Source: Caldilineaceae bacterium (GTDB lineage: Bacteria; Chloroflexota; Anaerolineae; Caldilineales; Caldilineaceae). From it: a DNA stretch of 64,000 bases. The notes under the pieces were generated by a model. The model had not been told where the DNA came from, made no database searches, and was given only the letters and a program-made list of their open reading frames with translations. Where the stretch lies: assembly GCA_019637645.1 (NCBI GenBank), contig JAHBVH010000019.1, forward strand, positions 44,741 through 108,740, given 5' to 3'. The first letter of the stretch is position 1. Every line of letters starts with the position of its first letter. The position numbers were made by a program, and so were the translations under genes. This document shows positions 37,152-45,941 of this stretch, in pieces.

Positions 37152-37246
37152 AAATGGCTTATCTTCCTGCATCTCAAGCGTTCGTGATGACCATTCTGGT
37201 GCACCCAGCACCCCTAAGCGGAAAGCAAGGGCAGACCGACCGGCGC

Positions 37247-38059
37247 CTAGGCCGCTTTGCTTTCCCGGCGGCGGGTGCCTGCGGCCGCGGCCTCGACCCC
37301 TTCCCGTCCCAAATAGGCTTCAATCACTTTGGGGTTGCGCTGGATTTCTACGGGTGTTCCTTCCGCAATTTTGCTGCCATGATCGAGCACCGCAATCTGC
37401 TCCGAGATCCCCATGACCACCCGCATATCATGTTCGATCAACACGATGGTCATGTGTAACTCATCGCGCAGGCGGTGGATGAAGGTCGTCAATTCTTCGG
37501 TTTCACGGGGGTTCATACCCGCGGTCGGCTCATCGAGAAAGAGGATCTTGGGGTTGTTCGCCAACGCCCGTGCGATCTCTAAGCGGCGTTGATCACCATA
37601 GGCCAGGTTGCGGGCAACCCAATTGCCTTTACCATGCAAACCGACAAAATCCAGCAATTCCACGGCACGCTTGAGCGCGCTTGCCTCTTCGGCGCGCATG
37701 GCTGGCGTGCGGAAAATCGCACCAAACAGGCCGCTTTTTAAGTGCGGATGCTGACCGATCAAGACATTTTCGGCGGCGGTTAGGCTGCTGAAAAGGCGGA
37801 TGTTCTGATAGGTGCGCGAGACGCCGCGCTTGGCGATTAGATCAGGCGGCAAGCCCCCAATAGGCTCCTGATCAAAAATAATTTCTCCCTCTTCGGGGAC
37901 ATAGAAACCGGTAATACAGTTAAAAAAGGTGGTTTTGCCAGCGCCATTCGGGCCAATGATGCTAAAGATCGAACCTTGCGGGATATCGAGATCGATCGCA
38001 TCAACGGCCAGCAGACCACCAAAGCGCTTGGTGACTTTTCGTGCGGTAAGAATGCCCAT
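37247..38059 (-). CDS. livG: Branched-chain amino acid ABC transporter ATPase LivG
   Basis: A 270-residue ATPase. Walker A GPNGAGKTT, the LivG-specific GVSRTYQNIRLF, signature LAYGDQRRLEIARAL, Walker B ILFLDEPTAGMNP and H-loop VLIEHDMRVVMG are present. The C-terminal ~15 residues are Ala/Arg-rich and probably dispensable. It lies between livM and livF in the usual liv order. Confidence 0.94.
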   Translation of the reverse strand: MGILTARKVTKRFGGLLAVDAIDLDIPQGSIFSIIGPNGAGKTTFFNCITGFYVPEEGEIIFDQEPIGGLPPDLIAKRGVSRTYQNIRLFSSLTAAENVLIGQHPHLKSGLFGAIFRTPAMRAEEASALKRAVELLDFVGLHGKGNWVARNLAYGDQRRLEIARALANNPKILFLDEPTAGMNPRETEELTTFIHRLRDELHMTIVLIEHDMRVVMGISEQIAVLDHGSKIAEGTPVEIQRNPKVIEAYLGREGVEAAAAGTRRRESKAA

Positions 38060-38160
38060 AGAGTTGACTCTCAGCTATCTTCTTGGTTGCTTCACAGATC
38101 GTTCACCCTTGCATCAGGGCGTAGGTTGCTTTCGCCCACAGGCGGTATCGAGCAAGGCCA

Positions 38161-39798
38161 TCAGGTCTGCTCTGGCACCAGCTGTTGCGGTTTGTCTGGG
38201 AGTAAGCCTTCCGGCCGCTGTAACATCATGAAGATCAGCACCGCGCCATAGACCAACAGGCGGAATTCGGAAAATTCCCGTAATAGCTCGGGTAGCCCCA
38301 CCAATACCAAAGCGCCAACGATGACGCCCCAGATATTGCCCATGCCACCAACGATGATCAGCGCGACAATGTTGATCGAGATCAAGAGACCAAAGCTATG
38401 GGGATAGATCGAACCGAGATTGGCCGCGTAAATGGCACCGCTAATGCCCGAAAAGGCCGCGCCACAGGCAAAGGCCAGCAATTTCGTCTGCACAATGCTG
38501 ATCCCCATGGCCTCGGCCACATCTTCGTCTTCGCGCACGGCCATCCACGCACGCCCTAAGCGCGATTTCTTCAAGCGCGTGGCCACAAAGGCGGCCACAA
38601 TACAGCAGAAAAGGATGAGGTAAAATAGCTTCTGCTGTTTGGCAGGGCCGCTAATGCTAAACAACCCGGCAATTTCAATCGGCGGGATGGCAGCAATCCC
38701 CTGTGCGCCCCCCGTATAGGGACGCAACCAATCTGACAACGCCAGAATGCGAATGATCTCCCCAAAGCCCAAGGTCACAATCGTTAGGTAGTCGCCGCGA
38801 ATCCGTAGGACAGGAATCCCAAGCAAGATCCCAGCAATCACCGCCACCACAAACGCAAACGGGACCGCGGCCCAAAAAGTCCAGGCCCCAGTCGATTGGG
38901 CGATAAAGCCCTCGGGCGAGGTCAAAATGCCCATGGCATACGCCCCAAGCGCCAAGAAGGCCACATACCCAACATCGAGCATCCCGGCAAAGCCCACGAC
39001 AATGTTCAAGCCCAGCCCCATCAGAATATAGAGCCCGACTTGGTTGAGGACTTGGCTGTGATAAGCGCCCAAGAATTGGGGCAGATAGAGCAAGATCGCA
39101 AGCGAAATTAAGGCGGCTGTATATTGCGCCCAAGCATTGACCGCGCGACGCTGCGGCTGACGGCTCCCTCGGTCACGACGCCACAGGTTGAACGCGCTGA
39201 TCAACGCCACCGCTACGGTGACAATGAGTGCGCCAAGCGGCGTTAATCCCTTGGCCGCCAACAGCCAACGGAAATAGATCGCCAGCCCATTGTTGGTAAA
39301 GATCAGCAACAACTGATCACTCAAAACCCCCACCACCACCGTCATAACAATCCCAGTAAGCAGGACCGTCCTTAGGCGCGCTGGTAAAAAGCGGAAAAGG
39401 GCGGCTACCATCCCGGTCGCGGCCCCAATCACAGGCAGCAACGCGAGGTTGCCAAAGGCCAGGAAAGTATATAACTCTGGGGATGCATTAATAAACATCG
39501 CGCGGATGTTGATCACATTACCGATCAAGACCAGCAACACCAAGAGCAGCGCAGTGATGGCCCCAGCGATCGCGCCAGCCAGGATCGTGAGCACCGCGGG
39601 ATATTCGCGTTTTGCGGCAGCAAAGGCTAGCACAAAGACCACCGCGAGCAACAACATGTGACCCAGATCCACCACATCTTGGACAATCGGCCGCGCCGAG
39701 AAGCGCATGATCATCCCGATCAAGGCCAACCAAATAGCCACGCCGCCGCCGATCAGGCCTTTTTGCAACGCATCAGTATACCAAGTCGTTGATTGCAT
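38161..39798 (-). CDS. livM: Branched-chain amino acid ABC transporter permease LivM
   Basis: A 545-residue permease. The C-terminal ~330 residues are the conserved LivM core (LGLNIVVGFAGMLDVGYVAF, DWLRPYTGGAQGI, YAANLGSIYPHSF, MGNIWGVIVGALVLV). The N-terminal ~215 residues add five or six membrane helices, longer than the E. coli LivM extension (~425 total). The ATG follows the livH stop after three bases, with AGAAGG upstream. It forms the channel with LivH. Confidence 0.93.
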   Translation of the reverse strand: MQSTTWYTDALQKGLIGGGVAIWLALIGMIMRFSARPIVQDVVDLGHMLLLAVVFVLAFAAAKREYPAVLTILAGAIAGAITALLLVLLVLIGNVINIRAMFINASPELYTFLAFGNLALLPVIGAATGMVAALFRFLPARLRTVLLTGIVMTVVVGVLSDQLLLIFTNNGLAIYFRWLLAAKGLTPLGALIVTVAVALISAFNLWRRDRGSRQPQRRAVNAWAQYTAALISLAILLYLPQFLGAYHSQVLNQVGLYILMGLGLNIVVGFAGMLDVGYVAFLALGAYAMGILTSPEGFIAQSTGAWTFWAAVPFAFVVAVIAGILLGIPVLRIRGDYLTIVTLGFGEIIRILALSDWLRPYTGGAQGIAAIPPIEIAGLFSISGPAKQQKLFYLILFCCIVAAFVATRLKKSRLGRAWMAVREDEDVAEAMGISIVQTKLLAFACGAAFSGISGAIYAANLGSIYPHSFGLLISINIVALIIVGGMGNIWGVIVGALVLVGLPELLREFSEFRLLVYGAVLIFMMLQRPEGLLPDKPQQLVPEQT

Positions 39799-39801
39799 AA
39801 A

Positions 39802-40851
39802 TTACGCCTTCTTTTTGGATAAGCGTTCGCCCAGAATCCCAGTCGGACGGAAAATGAGGATCAAAACTAACATGGTAAAGGCAATAGCATCTTTGAGTTG
39901 ATAGGGGGCTGGAATTTTCAAACCTTCGAGGAAAAGGCTCGGCCCGACCGACTCAAAGAGCCCCAAGAAGATGCCGCCGAGCATCGCCCCAGGAATATTG
40001 CCAATCCCCCCCAACACAGCAGAAGTAAACGCTTTCAAGCCAGGTTGAAAGCCCATGTAGAATTGTACTTGCTTGTTAAGCAGCGCATAGAGGACCCCCG
40101 CTGCCCCAGCCAGCGCCGCGCCAATAATAAAGGTGCGCACAATCGTGGCATCCACATTAATCCCCATCAAGGCCGCGGTCTCTTTATCTTCAGAGACGGC
40201 CCGCATGGCTTTGCCCGTTTTGGTATATTGGACAAAGAGCCACAGAATGGTCATCAATACAATTGCCGAGACAATCACAACGGCTTGCGTCTTGAGAATA
40301 CCAATACCAAAGATCTGCCATTCACCGGTTAGGCTGGGTACATCGGGATAGGTCTTCACCCCGTTGCCATAAAAGCCCGCAAAGGTATATTGCAGGAAAA
40401 AAGAGGCCCCAATTGCGGTGATGAGCGGCACCAGCCGTGGCGCATTGCGCAGGGGCCGATAACAAATCCGCTCGAGCAGAAACGCGACGGCGATCGAAGT
40501 CCCCATAGCCACAATCGCAACCAAGATCAGGCTGAGCACAGGCTGCGCTACCAAGAAGCCATGATCAAAGAGCGGTTGCGCCACAAAATATCCGGTAAAG
40601 GCACCGGCCATAAAGACTTCACCATGGGCAAAATTGATCATTCGCAAAATGCCATAGACCAAGGTATAGCCTAATGCGATCAGAGCATAGAGACAGCCTT
40701 GGGCCAGCCCAAAAATTACAAAATCAATCCAATTATCACGCGAATAGGGATTGGCGCGAATCGTGTTGAAGGTACCCCAACCCACGCCTACTACAATTAA
40801 AATACCGATCAACCACATGACCAGTGTTGTCGTGTCGATTCGTCTACGCAT
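39802..40851 (-). CDS. livH: Branched-chain amino acid ABC transporter permease LivH
   Basis: A 349-residue permease with eight or so helices. Family signature: GLAQGCLYALIALGYTLVYG, MINFAHGEVFMAGAF, MRAVSEDKETAALMGINVD and FTSAVLGGIGNIPGAMLGG. The N-terminal ~35 residues add an extra helix before the usual LivH start. It is separated from livK by a 408-base gap with a terminator-like hairpin, so its expression may be lower than that of the binding protein. Confidence 0.93.
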   Translation of the reverse strand: MRRRIDTTTLVMWLIGILIVVGVGWGTFNTIRANPYSRDNWIDFVIFGLAQGCLYALIALGYTLVYGILRMINFAHGEVFMAGAFTGYFVAQPLFDHGFLVAQPVLSLILVAIVAMGTSIAVAFLLERICYRPLRNAPRLVPLITAIGASFFLQYTFAGFYGNGVKTYPDVPSLTGEWQIFGIGILKTQAVVIVSAIVLMTILWLFVQYTKTGKAMRAVSEDKETAALMGINVDATIVRTFIIGAALAGAAGVLYALLNKQVQFYMGFQPGLKAFTSAVLGGIGNIPGAMLGGIFLGLFESVGPSLFLEGLKIPAPYQLKDAIAFTMLVLILIFRPTGILGERLSKKKA

Positions 40852-41259
40852 AGGAAATTACCCGTCACACCTAGTAGAGAGTTCGGCAACATACTTAGCT
40901 GCCAGCAAACCACAACTAGCCTATATTCCGGTAGAAATTACGGTAGAAAAGTCGCCGCACGGGAGCTATCGTTGGATTGAAACTACGACCTATGTGCTAC
41001 CGGCTCGGTTTGTTGAGCGAAAGGCAACCGAGAAGGTTGTGGTAAAGTAGGCGGCTAAGCTGAATGCCTGTTGGCAAATTGTGCGTCAAATTCGAAGTTG
41101 TCACAGGGGCGCTCCTCGGTTTGGGCCAAGGCGCTATCCCCAAGAAGGATAAAGCGCGGTATGGCAATGAGGGATCCATTGATAGGGCTCATCAGGATCA
41201 AGAGAGGGGCGACTCGCATTACAGTGCTCGTCGCCCCTTCTTTTCAAAGGTAGGTCAGC
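40852..41259. other. 408-base gap between livK and livH
   Basis: No gene is supported. A strong hairpin (41204-41240) lies just after the livK stop. A plus-strand open frame ending at 41050 reads weakly protein-like (…SYRWIETTTYVLPARFVERK) but has no start signal and is antisense to the operon; it could be a remnant. Confidence 0.45.
41204..41240 (-). terminator. Attenuating hairpin between livK and livH
   Basis: GAGGGGCGAC (41204-41213) pairs with GTCGCCCCTTC (41230-41240), an almost perfect 10-bp GC stem, 20 bases after the livK stop on the minus strand. A partial terminator here would keep the binding protein more abundant than the membrane subunits, a known arrangement for ABC importers. 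Confidence 0.5.
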
Positions 41260-42561
41260 TTATTCGGGGTAAATCCGTGCCGTAGGAACTTCGCCGTTAT
41301 CCAGATTTTCTTGGGTAATTTCGTAGACAGCGATCTTGGGGTCTGCGCAGTCGCCATCGGCTGTACAGGTGAGGTTACCCGTCAAACCTTTGAAGTCGGT
41401 CGTGGCGTAGAGAGCATCGCGCAGCGCTTGGCGACCAATGGTCAGGCTACCATCGGCATTTTGCACCGCAACCGTTTCGATAGCAGCCGCAATCATATTG
41501 ACGGCATCGTAGGCATGGGCATGGAAGGCACTGGTTGGCTTTTCGCCATAGGCTGCTTCATATGCGGGCAAAAACTTCTCGGCATAGTCTGGGCCAAAGG
41601 CCGAGAAATCGGGGCTAGACAGATACATACCCAAAGCCGAGGCACCAGCCGCTTTTAAGAAATCAGGCGAGAAAAGACCATCAGCACCCATGGTCTTGAT
41701 GCTCGGTCCAAGCCCTTCAATTTCTTCGCTTTGAACCGTTACCAAACCACCAGAAGCCGTAAAGATTGGATAATAAAGCATTTCCGGCTGAGTGGCGGCA
41801 ATCTTGGTTAACACAGGGCGCATATCCGTGTCGGTTGGGCCAACTGCTTCGGCCGCGCTGATCGTACCACCCAATTCGGTGAAGTTTTGGGTAAAGGCAT
41901 TGACCAACCCTTCGGCATAGGGGCTACCATCATGGATCGTCGCCACGCTCTTCAGTTGTAGCTCTTCAGCCACAAACTGGGCAGCAACTTGGCCTTGGAC
42001 CTTATCGTTGTGGGCAGTGCGCAGGAAGCCAGGGACATGTTTGGCCGGATCGGTCAGATCCGGAGCCGTCGCGGAAGGGGAGACCATGGTAAAGCCAGCA
42101 TCCGACAAGATGGGCGCGCCTGGGCGGGCTTCGCTAGAGCAGCTGGTCCCAATCACAGCCACTACGCTCTGATCCGCAGCTAGCTTTTGCGCAGCGGCTT
42201 GACCACCTTCGGCATTACAACCAGAATCTTCACCGACTAGCTCAAGGGAGTGGCCCAAAACTTCGGCTTTTTCAGCAACCGCAATTTCAGCACCGCGGCG
42301 AGCATCAATGCCGAGGCTACCATCTGGCCCGGAAACAACCAACATATAGGCTAGCCGAATCGGCGCACCAGCCGCGACTTCCACACAGCCCAAAGCATCG
42401 GTGCAGCCTTCTGGTGCGGCTGTTTCTTCTGTAGCTGTGGTGGCCTCCGTGCTTGGTGCGGCAGGTTCACTGCCCGTTGGCGCGGCCGTAGGGGCTGGAC
42501 AAGCCGCCAATACCATAGCAAAGATAGCCAGCAAGCTATACAACATTGCTACTCTTCGCAT
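41260..42561 (-). CDS. livK: Branched-chain amino acid ABC transporter binding protein
   Basis: A 433-residue lipoprotein of the type 1 periplasmic-binding fold. The signal peptide has lipobox VLAAC (Cys ~21), followed by a Thr/Ala/Glu linker (~22-55). The binding domain starts at IRLAYMLVVSGPDGSLGIDA and includes VVAVIGTSCSSEARPGAPIL and FLRTAHNDKVQGQVAAQFV. It captures amino acids outside the membrane for LivHMGF. AAGGAG lies nine bases before the ATG. A phased repeat array and a promoter candidate lie upstream. Confidence 0.92.
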   Translation of the reverse strand: MRRVAMLYSLLAIFAMVLAACPAPTAAPTGSEPAAPSTEATTATEETAAPEGCTDALGCVEVAAGAPIRLAYMLVVSGPDGSLGIDARRGAEIAVAEKAEVLGHSLELVGEDSGCNAEGGQAAAQKLAADQSVVAVIGTSCSSEARPGAPILSDAGFTMVSPSATAPDLTDPAKHVPGFLRTAHNDKVQGQVAAQFVAEELQLKSVATIHDGSPYAEGLVNAFTQNFTELGGTISAAEAVGPTDTDMRPVLTKIAATQPEMLYYPIFTASGGLVTVQSEEIEGLGPSIKTMGADGLFSPDFLKAAGASALGMYLSSPDFSAFGPDYAEKFLPAYEAAYGEKPTSAFHAHAYDAVNMIAAAIETVAVQNADGSLTIGRQALRDALYATTDFKGLTGNLTCTADGDCADPKIAVYEITQENLDNGEVPTARIYPE

Positions 42562-42603
42562 ACATCATTCTCCTTCGTGTCATGCATGTTTGTGTCATTC
42601 AGG

Positions 42604-42700
42604 ACTACTGGTACTACAGGAATACTATAGTTTTACTTATAGGTAAAACTATGGGTAAAACTACTAATGATACTACGCGTGATACTATGGATGATACTAC
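42604..42700. repeat. Helically phased ACTAC/ACTAT array upstream of livK
   Basis: ACTAC or ACTAT occurs at 42604, 42613, 42624, 42648, 42660, 42672, 42684 and 42696, with a variant (ACTTAT) at 42635. The last five are spaced exactly 12 bases and the others 9-13. Within it lie a 10-bp inverted repeat, ATAGTTTTAC/GTAAAACTAT (42627-42652), and a further GTAAAACT half-site at 42655. It covers 43-140 bases before the livK ATG. It may bind a regulator on one DNA face, or be part of the leader RNA. Confidence 0.7.
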
Positions 42701-42723
42701 GGGTGGTATAGTACCGGGCTGGT

Positions 42724-42752
42724 GTAATAACATGTTTGTCAGGAAAGCCCAA
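42724..42752 (-). promoter_or_regulatory. Promoter candidate for livK
   Basis: On the minus strand TTGGGC and TATTAC are 17 bases apart. If used, transcription starts near 42717 and the phased array falls in the 5' leader of livK. Confidence 0.35.
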
Positions 42753-43008
42753 TTGCTCACCTGCTACCGCTGGAAATAGAGAGTTGGTGTTGATGAATAA
42801 ATGAAGAATTCACATCTCAGCAGATGAACCATGTCCGTTGATACACCTCATTTAGCCGCCTTATTTAGCCGCCGCGAAGTCTGCTTATCAAAAACACAGA
42901 CTTTACTACCTCCTATAGGTGTAAAACGTTTGTGGATCAGCACTATAACACAATTGTCATACTGATGTCCAACTGCTTTTATGTCAATCGCGCAAATTAT
43001 CATTACAC

Positions 43009-43065
43009 TAGAAGTTACGCACTTGGACCAGACCTGACAGGTTTGGTCCAAATGCGTAACTTCTA
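43009..43065. mobile_element. 57-bp miniature element, 5-bp duplication TACAC
   Basis: TAGAAGTTACGCA (43009-43021) and TGCGTAACTTCTA (43053-43065) are perfect 13-bp terminal inverted repeats. The inside is nested inverted repeat TTGGACCA...TGGTCCAA around GACCTGACAGGT. TACAC flanks both sides (43004-43008 and 43066-43070). This is the shortest and best-preserved copy of the family. Confidence 0.85.
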
Positions 43066-43092
43066 TACACATAATTTTAGGCTGCCGCCTCC

Positions 43093-43121
43093 TTTTCAAA
43101 CCAATCAGCATGTGATATACT
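43093..43121 (+). promoter_or_regulatory. Extended -10 promoter upstream of coaE
   Basis: TTTTCA (43093-43098) and TATACT (43116-43121) are 17 bases apart, with a TG extension (TGATATACT). It is the most likely promoter of the coaE-to-rsmE cluster, with a start near 43128. Confidence 0.5.
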
Positions 43122-43139
43122 AGCGGCGTCTGTTCGTAT

Positions 43140-43167
43140 GCGCCACCAACTGCGTGGCGCTTTTATT
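43140..43167 (+). terminator. Early terminator/attenuator before coaE
   Basis: GCGCCAC (43140-43146) pairs with GTGGCGC (43154-43160) with a 7-base loop and is followed by TTTTATT. No plus-strand gene lies upstream, and the promoter at 43093-43121 is only ~20 bases away, so the transcript would end after ~40 bases unless read through. Confidence 0.6.
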
Positions 43168-43317
43168 GTAAACTTTTGATTGTGGGTTATGGGCTTTTGT
43201 GTGAACTTCTCAAGTAGCAGCTTCGTTGGGTAGGTTGAATCTTCACCGCTTTTCATATAGCATTGCGTTGATGGCTTCGCCGTTAAGTATTACGCTATCG
43301 CTAGGTTATTGCGCTTT

Positions 43318-43923
43318 ATGTATATCATTGGCTTAACCGGCAACATTGCCACGGGGAAAAGTACGGTCCTGCGGTATCTGCAACAAAAAGGTGCCTATGT
43401 TCTAGATGCCGATCAACTAGCGCATCAGAGTATGCAGCCGGGTACCCATGCCTATCGGACGATTATTGAGACCTTTGGACCCACCGTTCTTCAGCCAAGT
43501 GGTGCGATTGATCGGCCACGCTTGGGGCAAATCGTCTTTAGCGATCCAGGCAAATTAGCCCAATTAGAAGCGATAGTCCATCCCGCCGTTTTTGAGTTGG
43601 CTCGTCACCAACTGGCTGGGGTGACCGCCAAGGTGGTTATTCTCGAAGCGATCAAGCTCTTGGAAGCCGGTCAACTGGTCACCTTATGTGATGAGATTTG
43701 GGTGATCGTTGCGGAACCGGCCCGCCAGCTACAACGTCTACGCGAAACCAGAAACATGCGTGAAGACGAGGCCCGCCGGCGCATGGCTGCGCAATCACCC
43801 CAGGCCGAAAAGGTCAAACGGGCGGATCGCGTCATCGACAATAACAGCACTACCGCGGCCCTGCTCGCTCAGCTCGATATCGCTTGGGCAGACGTTCTAC
43901 AAAAAGCAAACACCAGTATGTGA
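43318..43923 (+). CDS. coaE: Dephospho-CoA kinase
   Basis: A 201-residue P-loop kinase for the last step of coenzyme A synthesis. Walker A GNIATGKST (~7-15), then LDADQLAHQ and the lid/NMP region RETRNMREDEARRRMAAQSP are typical. ATG 43318 is preferred over a TTG nine bases earlier; no strong Shine-Dalgarno is present (only AGG further upstream), so the start is uncertain. It heads a plus-strand cluster with dnaJ, efp, prmA and rsmE. Confidence 0.92.
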   Translation: MYIIGLTGNIATGKSTVLRYLQQKGAYVLDADQLAHQSMQPGTHAYRTIIETFGPTVLQPSGAIDRPRLGQIVFSDPGKLAQLEAIVHPAVFELARHQLAGVTAKVVILEAIKLLEAGQLVTLCDEIWVIVAEPARQLQRLRETRNMREDEARRRMAAQSPQAEKVKRADRVIDNNSTTAALLAQLDIAWADVLQKANTSM

Positions 43924-43928
43924 AACTT

Positions 43929-44120
43929 ATGAACAGTCTAAAAAAATTTTGGGAGAGCTATCCAGTTCTTTCGAATTGGTTCATTCTTGCCATCGGTATG
44001 GTGGTTATCTTATATTTCAGTGCACGCCACGTAGGCTTTCTCCCCAGTCAGTGGCTTGCATTGGTCATAGCAACTGTCATTCTGGCAGGCTTATGCGCTT
44101 GGATTATGAATTGGGAATAA
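43929..44120 (+). CDS. Small two-helix membrane protein
   Basis: A 63-residue protein, five bases after the coaE stop. Two membrane helices, at ~16-36 (WFILAIGMVVILYFSARHVG) and ~42-60 (WLALVIATVILAGLCAWIMN), make up almost the whole chain. The tight placement between coaE and dnaJ (12 bases before dnaJ) suggests a genuine operon member. No family was recognised. Confidence 0.7.
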   Translation: MNSLKKFWESYPVLSNWFILAIGMVVILYFSARHVGFLPSQWLALVIATVILAGLCAWIMNWE

Positions 44121-44132
44121 TGACACTACGTT

Positions 44133-45263
44133 ATGGAAAAACGCGATTACTATGAGGTGTTAGGGGTCTCCCGCGACGCCGATAAAAACGCTCTAAAAAA
44201 AGCGTTCCGTAAGCTGGCGCAGCAATATCATCCCGATGTCAACAAAACGCCCGAAGCGGAGATTAAATTCAAAGAAGTCAACGAAGCCTATCAGGTTTTG
44301 AATGACGACCAAAAGCGCGCAGCCTATGATCGCTTTGGCCATGCCGGCGTCCAAGGCGCGGGTGGGTTTAACAGCGATTTTGCCGGTGGCTTTGGCGACT
44401 TGGGCAGTATCTTTGAAGAACTTTTCTCTGGCATGGGGGGGACTACCGGTGGGAACCGCTCCCGCCGCCAACCACGCCGCGGCGCGGATCTGCGGGTGGA
44501 CATCAAGCTCACCTTTGAAGAAGCTGTCTTTGGGGTCGACAAAGAGCTGGAAGTGCCGCGCCTGGAAAGTTGTGATCACTGTAGTGGCAGCGGCGCGGAA
44601 CCACCCACGGCGCCGGTCACTTGCTCGACCTGTAATGGCACAGGTGAATTACAGCGCCGCCAACAAAGCCCACTCTTTGGCACCGTTATTACGGCTACGC
44701 CTTGTTCTACCTGTGGCGGAACTGGGGAAGTGATCCCGTCGCCGTGTAGCAAATGTCACGGCCAAAAGCGGATTCAGGTGAAACGCACCTTGAATGTAAA
44801 AATCCCCGCAGGCGTTGACGAAGGCACCCGCATTCGCCTGGTCGGTGAAGGCGAAGCCGGTCAACTTGGTGGGCCGCCCGGCAATCTCTATGTCGTGATT
44901 AGCGTCCAGTCGCACCAGGTTTTTGTGCGTGACCAATTTGACATTCACCTGGAATTACCGATCAATGTGGCCCAAGCCGCCTTGGGCGCAACGGTTCGCG
45001 TGCCAACGATTGATGGGGAGCTCGAAACACAGGAAATTCCACCAGGCACCCAAACCGGGCGCACCTTCCGCAAGCGCGGGCAAGGGATTCCCCACCTCCA
45101 GCGTAGCGGGCGCGGCGATATGGTGATTACCATCCGGGTCGTGGTGCCCACGAACTTGAATAGTGAACAAAAAGAGCTCTTCCGAGCCCTTGCGAAAAGC
45201 TTTGGTGATGAGACACCCGGCCAACAAAAAGGCTTCTTAGACCGATTATTCGGCAGCGATTAA
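44133..45263 (+). CDS. dnaJ: Chaperone DnaJ (Hsp40)
   Basis: A 376-residue type I J-protein. The J domain with HPD is at ~33-35 (QQYHPDVNK), the Gly/Phe-rich linker at ~75-105, and the zinc region at ~145-210. Zinc motifs are [24 protein letters not shown] and CSKCHGQK; the fourth lacks its final Gly (K instead), a small deviation. The C-terminal substrate-binding domains follow. It stimulates DnaK and presents substrates; dnaK and grpE are not in the window. Confidence 0.95.
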   Translation: MEKRDYYEVLGVSRDADKNALKKAFRKLAQQYHPDVNKTPEAEIKFKEVNEAYQVLNDDQKRAAYDRFGHAGVQGAGGFNSDFAGGFGDLGSIFEELFSGMGGTTGGNRSRRQPRRGADLRVDIKLTFEEAVFGVDKELEVPRLESCDHCSGSGAEPPTAPVTCSTCNGTGELQRRQQSPLFGTVITATPCSTCGGTGEVIPSPCSKCHGQKRIQVKRTLNVKIPAGVDEGTRIRLVGEGEAGQLGGPPGNLYVVISVQSHQVFVRDQFDIHLELPINVAQAALGATVRVPTIDGELETQEIPPGTQTGRTFRKRGQGIPHLQRSGRGDMVITIRVVVPTNLNSEQKELFRALAKSFGDETPGQQKGFLDRLFGSD

Positions 45264-45296
45264 GCAGCTAGCGTGGGCCACTGCTGGGTGCTCCAG

Positions 45297-45329
45297 AGAC
45301 CTGACAGGTTTAACAAACCTGTCAGGTCT
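45297..45329. repeat. Core hairpin between dnaJ and efp
   Basis: AGACCTGACAGGTTT (45297-45311) pairs perfectly with AAACCTGTCAGGTCT (45315-45329). A right-end remnant (GCCCAAATATGTAACT) follows, but the left terminus is eroded. It could be an old element copy that now separates dnaJ from efp. Confidence 0.6.
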
Positions 45330-45374
45330 GGCCCAAATATGTAACTCTTTCATTTTTAGGATACCAGAAAACTT

Positions 45375-45941
45375 ATGGCAACAACATCAGATCTGCGCAA
45401 AGGCATGTTAATTCGCTATAATGGCGCCATTCATCGCGTGGTTGATTATCAACATATCAGCCCTGGCAACTGGCGCGCTTTTGTGCGCCTACGCCTGAAA
45501 AATTTCCAGACAGGCCGCGTGATCGAAGACCGCGTGCGCGCTGGCTCGGACATTGACGATGTGCCCACCGAAACCCGTTCGGCCCAATTTTTGTATAAAG
45601 CGGGTGAGCAATACCACTTTATGGATAATGAAAGCTTTGAGCAGATTGAGCTTTCCGAAGAGTCCATTGCTGATCGAATGCAATTCGTCCGCGAAAATGA
45701 AAACGTCGATCTCCTGGTCATCGATGGCAGTACGGTCTTGGATGTTGAGCCACCTACCTTTGTAACCCTCAAAGTGACAGCCGCTGATGTCGCGGTGCGG
45801 GGTGATACGACCACCAACCTGCAGAAGAGTGTGACGCTCGAAACCGGAGCGGTGATCCAAGCGCCAGCCTTCATCAAAGAAGGCGATCTGCTCCGAGTTG
45901 ACACCCGGAGCGGTGAGTATGTCGAACGCGCCAAAAATTAA
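45375..45941 (+). CDS. efp: Elongation factor P
   Basis: A 188-residue three-domain EF-P that relieves ribosome stalling at polyproline. The KOW-like domain I, OB domain II and domain III (ending [17 protein letters not shown]) are all present. The tip loop reads [10 protein letters not shown] (Pro30-Gly31-Asn32), so the position of the lysine that is modified in E. coli (K34) is Asn. No EpmA, EpmB, EarP or YmfI-type modification gene is in the window. Confidence 0.93.
   Translation: MATTSDLRKGMLIRYNGAIHRVVDYQHISPGNWRAFVRLRLKNFQTGRVIEDRVRAGSDIDDVPTETRSAQFLYKAGEQYHFMDNESFEQIELSEESIADRMQFVRENENVDLLVIDGSTVLDVEPPTFVTLKVTAADVAVRGDTTTNLQKSVTLETGAVIQAPAFIKEGDLLRVDTRSGEYVERAKN

Larger units (their letters stand above)
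42562..43317. other. 756-base divergent regulatory gap
   Basis: Between livK (minus) and coaE (plus) there is no supported gene. It contains the phased ACTAY array (42604-42700), a livK promoter candidate (42724-42752), a miniature element with perfect duplication (43009-43065), an extended -10 promoter (43093-43121) and a short terminator (43140-43167). The last 150 bases before coaE show nothing definite. Confidence 0.6.

Noticed and set aside
40751..41050. Plus-strand frame between livK and livH ending in a protein-like stretch
   Set aside because: It overlaps the start of livH on the other strand, has no start signal and no match I recognise; at most a remnant.
42546..42779. Open frame rich in DDTT/DTM units on the plus strand upstream of livK
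   Set aside because: It is the translation of the 12-bp ACTAY array and is antisense to the livK leader.
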